Assembly (NCBI RefSeq): GCF_019175285.1 | Contig: NC_056523.1 | Location: forward strand, 179,769,635-179,833,634 | DNA from: Sceloporus undulatus | Lineage: Eukaryota; Chordata; Lepidosauria; Squamata; Phrynosomatidae | Direction of reading: 5' to 3' | DNA: 64,000 nt | Shown here: one piece after another, positions 31,481 to 44,010 of the stretch | How the letters are laid out: each line of letters begins with the position of its first letter | Numbering within the stretch: the first letter of the stretch is position 1 | Position numbers and translations under genes: made by a program | The notes under the pieces: model-generated | Database searches by the model: none | What the model was told of the DNA's origin: nothing | Seen by the model: only the letters and a program-made list of their open reading frames with translations

Positions 31481-32243
31481 ACAACTCTTTGAGAGAACTG
31501 AATATCTTACAACTCTTTGGGTAGAAAAATTATTGAAATAATGTTTTTTCTTACTTTTAAACATGTGGTAGTCCAGGGTTTCTTGCTATTGTTTTCCCAA
31601 AAGCAACAAAAGCCTTGCTCTTGTTTCAAGCAGTAGCTTGGAAACTCTCAGCAATACAACCATATCCCTGAGTGAGACTGTCCCATGGAAATGAGAATCC
31701 ATCATTGTTGCTCGAGGCATTTGTGCCACGAATGGAGAGGAGGAGCATGTTCACCCCACTTCCCTTACATTTACAAAAATTATTGGCCCAGATACTTCAG
31801 CCAAGCAGTAGTTGTGTGTACATATTTGCTTAGCTCCTTCTTGGCCCAGGATTGTATGAGTCATCCGTTCATCAAACGCTCTTCTGTGACGTATTCCTCC
31901 CCAGGATCTATTTGTTGTGTTTAACTGCAGATGGGGAATTTGTTTAGTTTGTGGATCAGGGGGAAAATATTCATCTCATTTGCAATATACACAAAATGTG
32001 GTCTAGAAATATTTTTGATTTCCCTTATGATGACATCCCACAAACTTTATCTGCCCACTTTTATCCGAACCACTTCACATGGAGCCTATCAGAAAAGACC
32101 TCATTGAAAAATGGAGAGGGAAAATGGAGGGGGGAGTAGCAAGACTGGAAGTGAGGAGTCACCTGTAACCTTGCATCCCAGGACAGAGCGACCTTCTGAA
32201 CACACTTGTGACCTAGGCACTGTAAGGGAGACATAACACTGGG
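31481..32243. other. unassigned intergenic sequence
   Basis: No gene or repeat family recognised. Confidence 0.4.
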
Positions 32244-32457
32244 GCCCGTTTATACCATACAATTATAGTGTGCTGATCTCACTTTAACAGCATTTTGTGT
32301 AATCCTGGGATTTTTTGGTTTGTTCAGAGCACCAAAAGAGGTGTTTTGGCTGAGAATTATAAATGCCCCTCCTTCAGTCCCAGGATTCTGAAGAATGTTG
32401 CCATGGCAGTTAAAGTGGAATCATAGTGCTGTAATTTTACAGTGTATAAGGCCCCCT
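32244..32457. mobile_element. palindromic hAT-like MITE, family A
   Basis: Left gggcccgtttataccataca, aaccagging inner phrase cctgggattttttggtttg, right ggcagttaaagtggaatcat and acagtgtataaggcccc. The two halves are reverse complements around a short centre. Other copies are at 53953, 54880 and 57527. Confidence 0.72.
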
Positions 32458-32767
32458 CAATTCTGAAGCAGCAGGGTTCCATAGGATGAAGCCCTGGCAG
32501 TAGCTAAAGTGGCATCACAGTGCTATGATTCTCTCTTAACCAGAATTCTGAAATACTCCAAATAACAAAACTTTTTTCATAGGTGGCCGAGATAGTGACA
32601 CCTTTGGTTTCTGATGGTTCAGTGTTACACGAACTTTGTTTCATGTGTAAAATTATACAAAATATTGTATAAAATTACCTTCAGGTTATGTGTATAAGGA
32701 GTATAAGATACAAATGAATTTTATGTTTAGACTTGGGCCCCATCTCCAAGATATCTCATTATGTACA

Positions 32768-32980
32768 TGCAGTGATTCCAGGACCTTCGTGGATACCAAA
32801 ATCCATGGATGCTCAAATCCCATTAAATACAATGACACAGTAAAATAGCATCCCTTAGATAAAATTGTAAATTCAAAGTTTGCTTTTTGGAATTTATGTA
32901 TACACACACACTTAATATTTTCAAGCCATAGATAGTGGGATCCATGGATAAGGAATCTGTGGATACAGAAGGTCGACTGT
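32768..32980 (+). mobile_element. Tigger/pogo-type MITE
   Basis: aggaccttcgtggataccaa, atgctcaaatcccattaaat, then gcttttt and ttttcaagccatagatagtg, ending ggtcgactgta. The first ~25 bases are degenerate. Contains a short CA repeat at the family's internal T-rich site. Confidence 0.78.
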
Positions 32981-35093
32981 ATGTGCAAATATGGGTATTC
33001 CAAAATCCAAACAAATCCAGAATCCAAAACACTTCTGGTCCCAAGCATTTCAGATAGTGGAGACTCAACCTGTAGTGTGAAAGGGGCTCCAGTTATCTTC
33101 TACTCCATCTCAGACCTATCTGTGTGTCTAACAACCAGAGAATGTTTTAAGGCAGGAGTGGAAATTATGTGAGACTCTGGATATTGTTGGATTGCAAGTC
33201 CCAGTAGTCAGAGGGCTCTTTAGCAATAAACACTGCACACTGGGACACTTCTGTTAGTTTCACTGCTAAAGTATCTCAGCTTTCTTTTTGCTTAATCAAG
33301 GGTTTGTTGTTGTTGTTGTTCAGTGGCTTGGATGGTGAGAATGTGACTTGCTTAGTTAAACCAAAGATTCTCAAATATATCACTGCCCCTCCACCAGGAT
33401 TAGTTAGTTGGAAAAAAAACTATGTACACTTTGATTTCATTTTGGATAAGTATAATAGTTGGTGACTGCCCATATTTGTTGGAAGTAGCACACGTTATTG
33501 CAGTAATATAATGCTGGCTTTTATTTTATGGTGAATAAATCTTGATCTAGACTTTATGTAAATTCAGTAGTCAAGTGAATAGAACATTCTATATGAATAC
33601 ATGCAATTGCTTTGTATTATGTCAGACCATCTTACCTAGTACATTTTATTCCATACATGGCAATTTTATTTTATTTTCCTTCCTTCCTTCCTTCCTTCCT
33701 TCCTTTCTTTCTTTCTTTCTTTAAATATCTCTGCCAGATCTATATCTGCAGATTCATGGCAGGGCAGAATCAGAGGAATTAATTTAAAACACAATAAAAA
33801 ATTTGAACAACTCCGGCATCAAATCAAAATGCAGTATCCTTTGCTTCTCTTGCTATCTAAGGCTAGGGATAGACAAATCTGTCAGTTTCACTTTCTCTGA
33901 CTTTTTAAAAATTATCAAGTTCTTTCTGTCAAATTTATGAAGGCATTTGCAAATCTTTCAAATACAGTTGAAAGCCCAAGAATTCCAATCCAGACTTTTA
34001 AGAGGTAGGAGGCATTTCCTTGGACGAGTGAAATCTGTCAGTTCACTTTTGCTCACACTCATTTTTTTAAAAAAAAGTAATTGAATTTTGATATGTTTGT
34101 GCAAATAGTCCAAATGGAAATCTCATCCATCCCCAAATAAGATTCTTTTAACTGTAGACTGAACAGAGTTTGACCACCAATGTGTAAGAAAGATGTTCTG
34201 AGCATCTGATCCCTCTCCAGTTGTAATGTGTGATGGAAGAAGTAAAGTTATTATATTGTTCTTCTTTTCCACAGGATGGAAAAACTCCCCACTTAAATAA
34301 TTAATTAGTTAATTAATATAATTTATATTCCAGCTTTCTATCAGTGGCATCACTAGGAGGGTGTGGGAGATACAGACCATACAGCGTGACACCAGGTTGA
34401 GCACAACACACAGGGGAATTGGCATGGCTATTGGCTGACCAAGAAAAGGTGGTTTCTTTCTCACCCAACACCTACACAAGACCCTAAAAAAATCCCTCTT
34501 GTTTAGGCTGTAACGCTGCTCCTCTCACTAGTAGTGGCTGCTAGGGGGAGTGCTGCCTTGAGGGTATCTGTAGCCACACCAGACTCTGAAGGCCTGGGGA
34601 AGGATGCTGCCTTTGGGGTCTTGCACTGCTGCAGCTGTGCCAGACTCTGAAGGCCTTGGAGGGGAGCTGGAGTTTGCCCCTACCCCACCCCACTCCGGGT
34701 GACACCAACCTCAGAGATGCCACTGCTTTCTTCCAATATGGGGCCCAAAGCAGCTGACAACAAGGTTAACAAGGATACAGCTAAAAACGTGACAACATAA
34801 AGGTTAAAAACATTTAAGCAACTATCATATTAAAACAACGGCTAACTTGTTTCAGGCGACAGCCAGTGATTTTGCACTGTTATTGCTCAATGTATGTGAA
34901 GCTTTTTATGTCTTATTTAAAAATCTAATGTCCATCCCAGATGTGGAGGCATTTGTGAATTCTGGTGAATTCTCCCAAGTGAAACAGCAATGCAATTCTC
35001 CTCCATGTGCTCTAGTCAAATCCAGTAAATTCAGCTACTTCCAGCATGGAGGGGGCTGTACTGTATCTAACACTTAGCTGTCAAAGGTGGGGA
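32981..35093. other. unassigned intergenic sequence with a CCTT/CTTT microsatellite
   Basis: The simple repeat runs at about 33677-33720. An AT-rich stretch near 34300 resembles LINE 3' ends. No coding exon could be recognised. Confidence 0.45.
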
Positions 35094-35109
35094 GGGGGGG
35101 GGGGGGGGG
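35094..35109 (+). repeat. poly-G tract (16 G)
   Basis: Uninterrupted G homopolymer. Confidence 0.9.
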
Positions 35110-35177
35110 AGTGGCAATCTTAATTAGCACTAACATGGTTAGGATTTCCAGCTGAAATAAGTGACTGAGCTCATATG

Positions 35178-35286
35178 CCTTTAATGGATCTGTAGAAGAG
35201 GGAATTTCAGCAGGTGTTGCTGGTTACCTGGTTGCATGACAAATAACATCTGCTGAAATTCCCTCTTCAATACAAACCATCAAAGG
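35178..35286. other. near-perfect ~109-nt hairpin
   Basis: Arms gaagagggaatttcagcagg+tgtt (35195-35218) and its complement at 35245-35268 pair over 24 nt with one G-U-type mismatch. Pairing continues outward through cctttaatgg (35178) and ccatcaaagg (35277-35286) with few mismatches. The loop is 26 nt. The size fits a pre-miRNA or a very short inverted-repeat element. No related copy was noticed in the window. Confidence 0.6.
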
Positions 35287-35499
35287 GACAGAATCATGTC
35301 TTATTTCATCTGGCAACCAAATGTGATTGAATTCACAGGGACTGAAACCTAGGCTTTTAAAGGGTTAAACACTTAGAAGCCTTGGGCTTGGATAAATGAA
35401 TCTCTCTGTTTTGGCTTCTTCCACATTTATTTATTTTTTTAAAAAAAGATCTCACTTTTTAACACTGTATATGAAGATAAGAACCTAAATAGCCTATCT

Positions 35500-35725
35500 G
35501 TCTTGTAAGCTAAGCACGGTCAGCCATGGTTAGCACTTGGATGGGAGATGGCCAACAAATCCCAGCTGCTATAGGCTACATTCCAGAGGAAGGAACTGGA
35601 AAAATCACCCCTGAGTATTCCTTGCCTAAGAAAAACCTAATAAATTCATGGGGTGTCCATAAGTCAACAGGTGACTTGAAGGCATGTGTATGCACAAACA
35701 AACATACACACACAGATACTGTATA
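35500..35725 (+). mobile_element. 5S-rRNA-derived SINE
   Basis: Positions 35509-35578 match 5S rRNA: gtaagctaagcacggtcagc, ggttagcacttggatgggag, ctgctataggct. The body ggaaggaactggaaaaatca, gagtattccttgcctaagaa, gtccataagtcaacaggtga is followed by a CA-rich tail. Confidence 0.88.
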
Positions 35726-35834
35726 CACTTCGAATTTCTAAATTCTAATTGGAAATGAAGGGTAAGTTTTCACCCATCCTTAGATTCCAGAGGCCAATCT
35801 AGAAACCACAAAGAACAAAATATTTTCTTTCACA

Positions 35835-36345
35835 CTGGACTTTGTCAGTCATGTAGACTCAAGTCGACTGACTCAAATTCAAGTTGGACTCAAGTCTTTT
35901 CAGTGATTTGACTTGGACTTGACTCAGCAATAAATGATACACTGACTCAACTTGATTCATGATTTGTATATTTTTAGTGAATAACTTGCTAGTGTCACTA
36001 ACTTTGAGCAGCAGGCAAGATCCGCCCCAAGAGCATGGGATAGGGTTTTTGGGAGGGGAACAGCAAATGCATTAGACAACAGGCTTGAGGCAGAATGTTC
36101 CTTCTAAAGCTTTTGACAAACTTTAGAAGGCTCTTACAATGTGCAGCGTGGACAGGCTGCAAGCCTTGCCTCAAGCCTCTGTTCTCCTTAGAGAAACACA
36201 CCCTGTCTCCTTTTCTTCGGTTAAAAGTTGGCTTCCAGACATCAGACTTAACTTGAAAGTACCTTGCAAGGACTTGAGACTTAAAAGTAGAGACTACTTG
36301 ACACTTGACTTGTGAATTGGAGAAAAAGATTTGAACACATCACTG
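35835..36345. repeat. two clusters of CAAGTC/GACTTG phrases
   Basis: 35845-35960 repeats gactcaagtc, gatttgacttggacttgac, and 36250-36345 repeats acttgagact, cttgacacttgacttg. They flank ~290 bp that contain a small hairpin at 36100-36130. It could be a degenerate transposon end pair; unassigned. Confidence 0.4.
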
Positions 36346-36793
36346 GCCTTTGTACAGAACTCCTTCTCCTGTCAGCCTCATTCATGCAGATCAGCTAAAA
36401 AGTCCTGGAGACCTTACTGAAAGTTCTTATTCTGGTCCTTCCTTCCTCACCTCAGGGACTCAAAGGGTTGGTGATGGTGGTGGTTTGAATTGCTCTAGCT
36501 TTAGTTCTTGGTAAATCCTTCCCCTCAAAGACACAATAAATCCATAGAGCTGCCACCTTTGACCAAGTGAGCAGTACAAATGCTTAATAGATATGTGCAG
36601 TTGTTCCTTCAGTTTGGAGATTTATGTGATTTACCACATCATAAGTCTGCCATCCCCCTAATCTTTCATCACACTTCAACACAGCAGCAGTTATGTTTTA
36701 ATAATATGGCCAAAAGGACAAATGCATTAACATAGGACAAGATAAGGCTATTAAGAATCTTTCCAAATCAGGATAGGATTTAACACCCACTGA
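36346..36793. other. unassigned intergenic sequence
   Basis: No feature recognised before the assembly gap. Confidence 0.4.
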
Positions 36794-36803
36794 NNNNNNN
36801 NNN
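36794..36803. other. assembly gap (10 N)
   Basis: Ten N characters; the real gap length is unknown. Confidence 1.
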
Positions 36804-37009
36804 ATGTAACTTCATGCACAAAAAGGTGTCTGCTACAGTTTGTTTCTCTCGAGTGCCACTGAATTGTCTGCTGTTTGCAGCAAACAGCACACTATATTGG
36901 CAGTGCAACCCAACATGAAGTTTGAACCAAAAGGGCAGGGGAGACAAAATGTTATTTTGAACAATTATAAGCTAGAATTCTGAAGTATTTGGGCATATAA
37001 TAATAATAA

Positions 37010-37236
37010 TAATAATTTGTTTTATTTATATACCGCTATTCCAAAGATCATAGCGGTGAACAGCAAGTAAGCTAATTTGCCCCCAACAGTCTGGGTACTC
37101 ATTTTAGCGACCTCGGAAGGATGCAAGCCTGAGTCGAGCTTGGGCCCTTTTGCTGGTCTTGAACTCGCAACCTTGTGGTCTTGAGTGAATGGCTGCAGTA
37201 CAGGCATTTAACCACTGCGCCACCAGGGCTCCAATC
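37010..37236 (-). mobile_element. tRNA SINE with LINE-like tail (second SINE type)
   Basis: Minus strand: gagccctggtggcgcagtgg, ttaaatgcctgtactgcagc, ggttgcgagttcaagaccag, then atgagtacccagactgttgg and tagcggtatataaataaa. The AAT triplets just upstream on the plus strand belong to its tail. Confidence 0.85.
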
Positions 37237-37361
37237 TCCATATTGTGGGAGAGGTAGAATTGTGGTATACACAGGCTAATTTCTACCATTTGGCTATTTC
37301 TACAAGTGAGAGTGGTTAAGCGGAGTATCTTCTATGGTTTAATTATTGTGATGGTACAAAC

Positions 37362-37399
<38 letters not shown>

Positions 37400-37411
37400 T
37401 ATTATTATTAT
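37362..37411 (+). repeat. (ATT)n microsatellite
   Basis: About 16 triplets with one interruption. Confidence 0.92.
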
Positions 37412-38985
37412 CCCTCCTCTCTTTATGGATTGAGGCAGGTTACAAGAAAACAGAAATAAAATACAAAACATAACATAATCAAAATTATGCAATCCCCAAC
37501 CCTCCTGGCTTTTCTTTCCTCTAGATAAGCTGAGGTTATAAATCGTGGTCTGTTCTTAGTCTGTGAGTCTGGCTTGTCTCAGAAAAAAATCAGCCAGACT
37601 TCCTGGTTTATTTACACCTCACAATAAATCAGAGGCACACAACTTCCAGGGATGTGTGGTTCTTCACTGCCTTCCTAAACCCATCAGGGTCTGCACCTAG
37701 CCACATATGCTCTCATGTTTGCCATGGAACAGTGAGCCTCTCCCATTTCCCTTTAAAACAAAGTGTGTGGGGAGTATTTGCCTTTACAGTCTTTATCTGC
37801 ACAGCTTCTGTTCCATACTATCCCCCCCCCCCCCCCCCCAGATGACAAAAAACACATGACTTCAAGTCCCGTTCCTCCCAATGGCAGCACGGTGCACACA
37901 TCCCCTTGGGCAGAATGGTGGATGACATTGAATTCGTGGATGACAAACGTATGCTTGGAGAGGGCCAACTGTACTTTAAGAATTATGTACTGTACTTCCA
38001 AGAGAATGATTCAGTTTGAGCACAAGGTGCACATTCCCTGTGTGCCTTGTTTTAAAGAGGAATTACTTCCATCTTCTTTCCTTCTGCGCTGTTGCCTAAG
38101 TCAACAAAATTGTGGGGAGGAAGCAGGGGGCCTCTAAATAGTCATAAGGGATACTTGTGGCCTACGGCACATAATATTAAACAAACCATTTTGTTTTATT
38201 TCCCTGGGTTTTTAAAATAACCTCACTTTCAGGAGGAGCCAAGTGGGAACAATTGAACATTGCACTAGCATGCTGGCTCAAGACAAAATTTTGATGATTC
38301 TGAATTATGGAGAAGTGTGAATGTGGGCCATATGTATACCCAGCGACATAGGTGGGCATTTGTGGCCTTATATAACTACAAGCATTACGATGCTCCATTG
38401 GATGGAGCAGTGTCGAAATAGAAGTCCCTCTCTGGTTCTGTGTCATGAAGACCATTGTGGTGAGTATTCTCGTTCTCCAGACTGACACACCGAATAACAG
38501 CCATGGCTGCATTCTTAAAGGAAAGCATATCTGGAAAATAGCTTAAGGGTCTAAGCAATCCAGAAAATAATAATAACGTGGAGGAGTGACTGGAGGCTGC
38601 TGCAAGGACAGGAAAACAACCAAGACATCTTAAAGTGGATCATTTAGGATGCACTGCCATTTACCACAAAGGTCAAAAACTAGTAGTTTGGATCATCTAC
38701 TTGGTCATCTGAAGTAATGAAAATTCTCTGGACTGCACACCATATTGCCAGATGGGAGACACGTGGTTTGGACACAGACTTATGTCTCAGATTTTAGAGA
38801 ACAGACAGACACCTCCACCCAAGACTCAAAAATCTGGGCACCCCTAAATTATTTGAAGATGACTGAGACATGTTTATGGACTTCATCTGGTTTCTAGAGG
38901 ACTGCTATTGTTTAGACATGGCTATTCCTTCATCTCCTGTTGTAATAGTTGGGTTTCATATGTTGTTAATTCAATATGAGCGTGC
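37412..38985. other. unassigned intergenic sequence with a poly-C tract
   Basis: The start (cctcctctctttatggattg) looks like a LINE 3' end. An 18-C tract lies at 37822-37839. Short open frames have no recognisable similarity. Confidence 0.4.
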
Positions 38986-39003
38986 GTGTGTGTGTGCGCG
39001 CGC

Positions 39004-39034
<31 letters not shown>
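38986..39034 (+). repeat. compound (GT)n(GC)n(GA)n microsatellite
   Basis: Alternating gtgtgtg, gcgcgcgc, then about 12 GA units. Confidence 0.9.
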
Positions 39035-39189
39035 CACCTTTATACTTTTATACTTTATGTACCTCATTTCTCTACCCTTTTCTCTCTATATTTTATAGAG
39101 ATAGTCAGATAGTTGCTAAGAAGCTGACACCTGGAAGTGCAAATTTTGGCTCTGATGTAGGACAGAAATTCAAGACAGTAGGAATAGGG

Positions 39190-39388
39190 CAGTTTGATAC
39201 CACTTTAACTGCCATGACACCATCCTTCAGAATCCAGGAAGTTGTAGTTTTGTGAAGCAACAGCACTCTTTGGCAGAGACGGCTAAAGACCTTGTAAAAC
39301 TACAAATCCCAGGAGTCCATAGGGTGGAGCTACAGCACTTAAAATGGTGTCACACTGCATTATTTCTACTACACAGATGCACCCTTAG
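39190..39388. mobile_element. palindromic MITE, family B
   Basis: gcagtttgataccactttaa at the left and ttaaaatggtgtcacactgc at the right are complements, with tgtagttttgtgaagcaaca and taaaactacaaatcccagga in the centre. Same family as 40168, 45307 and 57720. The left terminus is eroded. Confidence 0.72.
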
Positions 39389-40039
39389 TTTTTGATATGA
39401 TGTCTGTCACTCAGTATCAAAGGTGCTACTAGATCTAGACTAACAGGATATGTCTCTCAATACAAAACTATTATTTTAAGCAGAGAAACCCTGCAGTTTA
39501 TGTACTAAGTCTGGAAAGCTTGGAAAAAGAATAAATCAAAATCCCAGCCTACTGGGAAGAACAAGACTGCATCTCCTGTCACTCCTACTGAGTTGAGTAT
39601 AAACTTTTGCACTTTGAACTCTCTTTGCAGCCATTGAAGTAAGCCAAGTATGAAGATGGGACATGGAAAGAGGAGAAAGAAACTGGTACATTTTTAAAGA
39701 AGGTAAGAAAATGGGATGGCAGAGGATGACTGTCCATGCCAAATCAGAACAATTGGAAGGTATGTCAGTGAGGACTGGACTGGAAAAAAAAGAAACAAGA
39801 GCAACTCAGCTGAAAATTATCTTTAGTAACTTATCTACATGTAGACCCAATACTGTTCTGTTCAATGATGAGATTATGTAGGCCCAACCATTCATTTCAA
39901 GTTTATCTTGCAAAAGTATTTTTTTTTTCTTTTGATTTATTTACACAGCATCTTTGTGGACTGCTGAAGCCTCATGGGCCTCTGTCTTAAAGACCCAGAG
40001 CATGTCAATTGTCAATGGCTTCAGCAAGACCTCATACTT

Positions 40040-40482
40040 TTGTTGTTGCATGCCTTCAAATCATTTCCAATTTACGGTTATCCTAGGATGAACTGATTGT
40101 GGGGTTTTCTTGCCAAGATTTGTTTAGAGGTATTTTGTCCTCGGCTTCCTCCAAGACTGAACCAGAACCTACACTGCAGAATTAGTTTGACACCACTTTA
40201 TGACTATCCTACAGAAACGTGGGATTTGTAGTTCAGTGAGGTTTTCAGCCTGGTCTGTCAGAAAGCTCTGGTGACTCACCAAACTGCAGGACACTGCAGG
40301 ATAGAGAATAATGGCAATGAAAATGGTGTCAAACTGTTTTAATTCTGCAGTGTGGCTCCACCCTGGGAAAGTGTGACTTGCCCAAAATCACTCAGTGGGT
40401 TTCCAAGGCTGAAGGGGGAGTTGAACGCTGGTTTCCAGAGTCCCACGCTAACACTCAAACTACTACACCATGCTAGTTCTGT
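40040..40482 (-). mobile_element. CORE-like tRNA SINE split by a family-B MITE
   Basis: The tail and 3' half are at 40040-40165 (gttgttgcatgccttcaaat, gttttcttgccaagatttgt) and the 5' half at 40370-40482 (gaaagtgtgacttgcccaaa, gagttgaacgctggtttcca, ctacaccatgctag). Confidence 0.82.
40168..40368. mobile_element. palindromic MITE, family B, nested in a SINE
   Basis: ctacactgcagaattagttt and aactgttttaattctgcagt are the complementary ends; gtgggatttgtagttcagtg is in the centre. SINE sequence resumes on both sides. Confidence 0.78.
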
Positions 40483-41759
40483 AGTCCTTGTACTACAGTA
40501 ACTCTTCTTAAAAGTAGCTTTCTAGACAGCTGGTGCCATCTACTGAGTCAGCAACAGCAACTTGAAATAGCTACGTGGGGAAATTACTTGTGTTTCAAAA
40601 TCTACTTTGCTTACGATGTTTGAAATCTGCTGTCTTCTAATCTCTAGTGTTCCAGAGTCTTCCAGGGTGTTTGTTTACTATATTATACTAAATGCTTTTA
40701 CTAATTTGACTGAAAAGACAATAACTTTCATGGAAGACTATATAAGCCTATTAGACTCATACTAGATCAGAAGACATGAGTTGAAGGAAGATTAGATTTT
40801 TTTTAAAAAAAAAAATCCATAGATACATATTGAATGTGTTTTACTCCAGCTAGACTCTTTGTCTGGCTAGCCCAAAGCTGTCTAATCTGATAGGCAGGGA
40901 CTTGACATCCAAGGTGTTTCCCTGCTCTTCCTTTTCACTGGAGGCACCGCCGATTTAACCTGGAGCATTCTCCATGCAAGCCATGTGCTCTGCCACTGAG
41001 CTATGGCCCTTTCCAGACTATGCAAAGTACATAAAGAAAAAAGTAAAACAACTTGTCCTTGAAGACCCAGATATATATTTATTATAACTTATCGGATCAG
41101 ATGTTAAAAAATACAGTTAGACCCTGTTGCGTGATATGCTCTTGGAGGAGTAATCTGTTTTTTCATTAGAACAAAATGATAACTTGTTTCACTGCTCATT
41201 AATTTTTGTTACTTACTTTCATTTTTGTTGTGTGCCTTCAAGATCACTGCCCCTTTTTTAAAAAAAATAAGATGCGTCAAATGCCTTAAAATGGGCTTTA
41301 AAAGTAACTTTGGAAGTGACTAGAACACATTACACATTATACCAATAAATCAACTCCTCACCTACTTGTGTTACTTTTTGAAACATGCCACAGTGTTACT
41401 CATTACACCCAAGAATATAGGAGATCCATAGTAAGGAACAATTGAAGCTGAAAACCAATGTCTCTCTCTATTTTCATGGCAAAAGAGAACAAGCCTACTG
41501 ATACAGAGTTGACCAGAAAGGGAGAATGATATAAAGCAGTGGTTTTCCAAGTTAAGGGATATGGGAAACCAATTTTTAAAAAATGTTCCAGAGACTGGTA
41601 CCATATTTGGGCCCATTCTCTACAGCTGCTTTTTTGTTTCCTGGAAACTCATTAGGGGCTGGCAACCAATAGCTCAGAGACCGGTATCTGTTCCTGGACC
41701 ATTGCTTTGAGTAGCACTAATATAAACTATCAAGGGTTCAGATATATAATTCAGTACCA
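40483..41759. other. unassigned intergenic sequence
   Basis: No gene or recognised repeat, apart from short homopolymer A/T tracts. Confidence 0.4.
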
Positions 41760-42085
41760 AAGTCAGGATCATCCATGTCATTGTATTTCCAATTTTTATG
41801 TATGGCTGTGAAAGCTGGAAATTGAAGATAGCTGGCAGGAAGAGAATAAGCTCACTAGAAATGTGGTGCTGGAGGAGAGCTTTGCAGATGCCATGGACTG
41901 CCAGAGAATATTGCACCAATAAATGGGCCCAAAAGCAAATCAAGCCTAAACCCTTTCTGGAAACCAAAATGATCAAATTGAGATTATTGTACTTTGGCCA
42001 TCTCATGAGATGACAGGACTTAGAAAAGATGATAGTGAAAGGCAGTAGGAAAAGAGGAAGACTCCTTTACAGGTAATGCATCTGA
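41760..42085 (+). mobile_element. RTE (BovB-type) LINE 3' remnant
   Basis: Encodes FMYGCESWKLKIAGRKRISS, LEMWCWRRALQMPWTAREYC and MIKLRLLYFGHLMR, the diagnostic C-terminal phrases of RTE/BovB ORF2 (YGCESW, WCWRR, PWTAR, FGHLMR). It is followed by gatagtgaaaggcagtagga. 5'-truncated. Confidence 0.85.
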
Positions 42086-42105
42086 GGAACTAGACTTTGT
42101 ATTGT

Positions 42106-42420
42106 AGCAAAAACTTATGGCACAATAAATCAGTTAGTCTTCAAAGTGCTACAAGATTCCATTTTATGGTTATAAACTTATCAGAGGAATACTTAACCCA
42201 GCTTTAAAATAGTGTGTCCCTAACTCTGCTTGACAAGCCTTCCATTTGTGTTGCCTGTCTAACTCAGCTCAGCAAGAAGAGTCACCTAATTCCCTTTGCC
42301 TTTAGCCTCTGTAATAGTAAAGAGGTAACCACGTTAATCTGTTGTGGCAAAATCCACAAAGAGTCCTGCCAGACAAATGTTCTATGGTAGAATCTTCTTT
42401 GTCAGATACAGGGTGTGTAT
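42106..42420 (+). mobile_element. possible Penelope-like fragments
   Basis: caataaatcagttagtcttc, aaagtgctacaagattcc (42125-42160) and gttctatggtagaatcttct (42379) resemble the common reptile 3' phrase also seen at 23925-24075. Tentative. Confidence 0.35.
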
Positions 42421-43009
42421 CTGACACCATTTCATCTTGTTGTTTCGGACGTTATGGGGAAATTTAGCACCCAGGAAAAAAATAGATAAAGCGGTAGGCA
42501 TAAAATGGATGAACAGTCATGTTGGATCAAACCAAAAGCCTGTCTATTACAACATTGGTTCGAATCCCACTGGGTCCCTTATTCTTGTGGTTGTATACTT
42601 ATTGTGCAATGGCTGCATGCAATTCAATGCTTGCATAAGTGGAGTTCTACAAGTGTTGCCATTTCCTAGGGGCCTATATCCTGTTGTTAGTCCTAAGTAG
42701 GCCCATTGAATCAATTGGGATTTATCTTTTGCCCATAGGTATTTTGAATGTTGATCCATTCAGCAATGGATTCAGTGTGCCTACTATAGTTGCAACTAAC
42801 CAGGAGGATGCCAGTCATGCCATTGTGCATTCTTGAATGAGATGTAATTATTTTCCAGTCCCTTCAATGTACTGCTTCATTCACTAGGACTGCTGAAAAA
42901 GCCATTGTGCATTCCCATCTGCACAGCTGAACAATAAATAGATACATTGCAAAGGTAACACAGTGTTGGAAATTCTGCAGCAAGGTGGTTTAGTGCAACC
43001 ATAATGTAA
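42421..43009. other. unassigned intergenic sequence
   Basis: No feature recognised. Confidence 0.4.
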
Positions 43010-43588
43010 CTAAGGAGATTATCACACGTGGCTTTTAAAACATAATTATAGTTGTCAAATAGCACCTTTGGCAAAACATATCATATGACATTGCCTCCAA
43101 CCCATAGCTGCTGTGTCTTTCAGATTGGTTAGGGTGTCCCTTTTCATTGATAGGGCAACCCCATAAATAAGCTCCCAATCAAAGTTCAGTCCCTTCAGTT
43201 CTCATGTGTAAAATGTTGCTGCTGTGGCAGTTGCCATATTAGCAGTCAAATGGTGTCAGTGTCTCCTCCCGTTCCCCCTGTCCTCTCTCCCCCTCAAACA
43301 GGCTGATTCCTTTTAATTTTTTCTATTTCTTTTCTTTTAAAAAACTTAAATAGTATTAGCATGACTGTGGAACTGCATTTAAAAAGTAAAAACAAAGAAA
43401 CAAGCAAAAACAAAAGGCAGGGAGGTAGGGTTAATGGGAAGTGTGGAGGATAGCATGATTGTGGAAACAGCCCCAGTTGTGTGATTGACAAGACATTTGA
43501 TAATGGCTGCTCACAAACTGGAATGTTTCTGTTTTTGCTAACTAGTGTGATCACTGTGAGAATGGGGTTCATGTGACAATGTCCTTAG
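43010..43588. mobile_element. nonautonomous DNA transposon with long-spaced TIRs
   Basis: ctaaggagattatcacacg at the left matches the complement of the right end (catgtgacaatgtccttag) at 16 of 19 positions. 579 bp, no transposase. The phrase attatcacac links it loosely to the palindromic MITEs at 20230 and 52704. Confidence 0.55.
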
Positions 43589-44010
43589 TGACTGCAGATT
43601 TATACTGTTCAAGCACAATGTAAGATCTCTGCCATTGGCCATTCTTTGAATGCAGTTAGTTGCCTATAGGAAACCACACACCCTCAAAATGCTAACCAAT
43701 GTACATTATTGCATAAAATGCACATATCGTACATAAATACAAAACATGGCATATTGCAATGATTATAAAAATGATCTCAAATATTTTACGTGTTTATAGA
43801 GAAAATCACATAAATGCCAACCAGTTGTACACACACAGTATATGTAAACAGAGGGCAATAGACAGCACTATACAGTAAGTTAGGGAACAGTTGAAAAATT
43901 GTCAGTTACAAGTACAACAGACATCCAGGTAATAACCTGTTTTCCATGAGGTTTTCATTCGGTGTTAGTCTGGAATGCCAGAGTGTCCATAACAATATAA
44001 TTGTACAAAT

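Noticed and set aside
37763-38137. 124-codon open frame with a proline run
   Set aside because: The proline run is the poly-C tract; no similarity or splice structure supports a gene.
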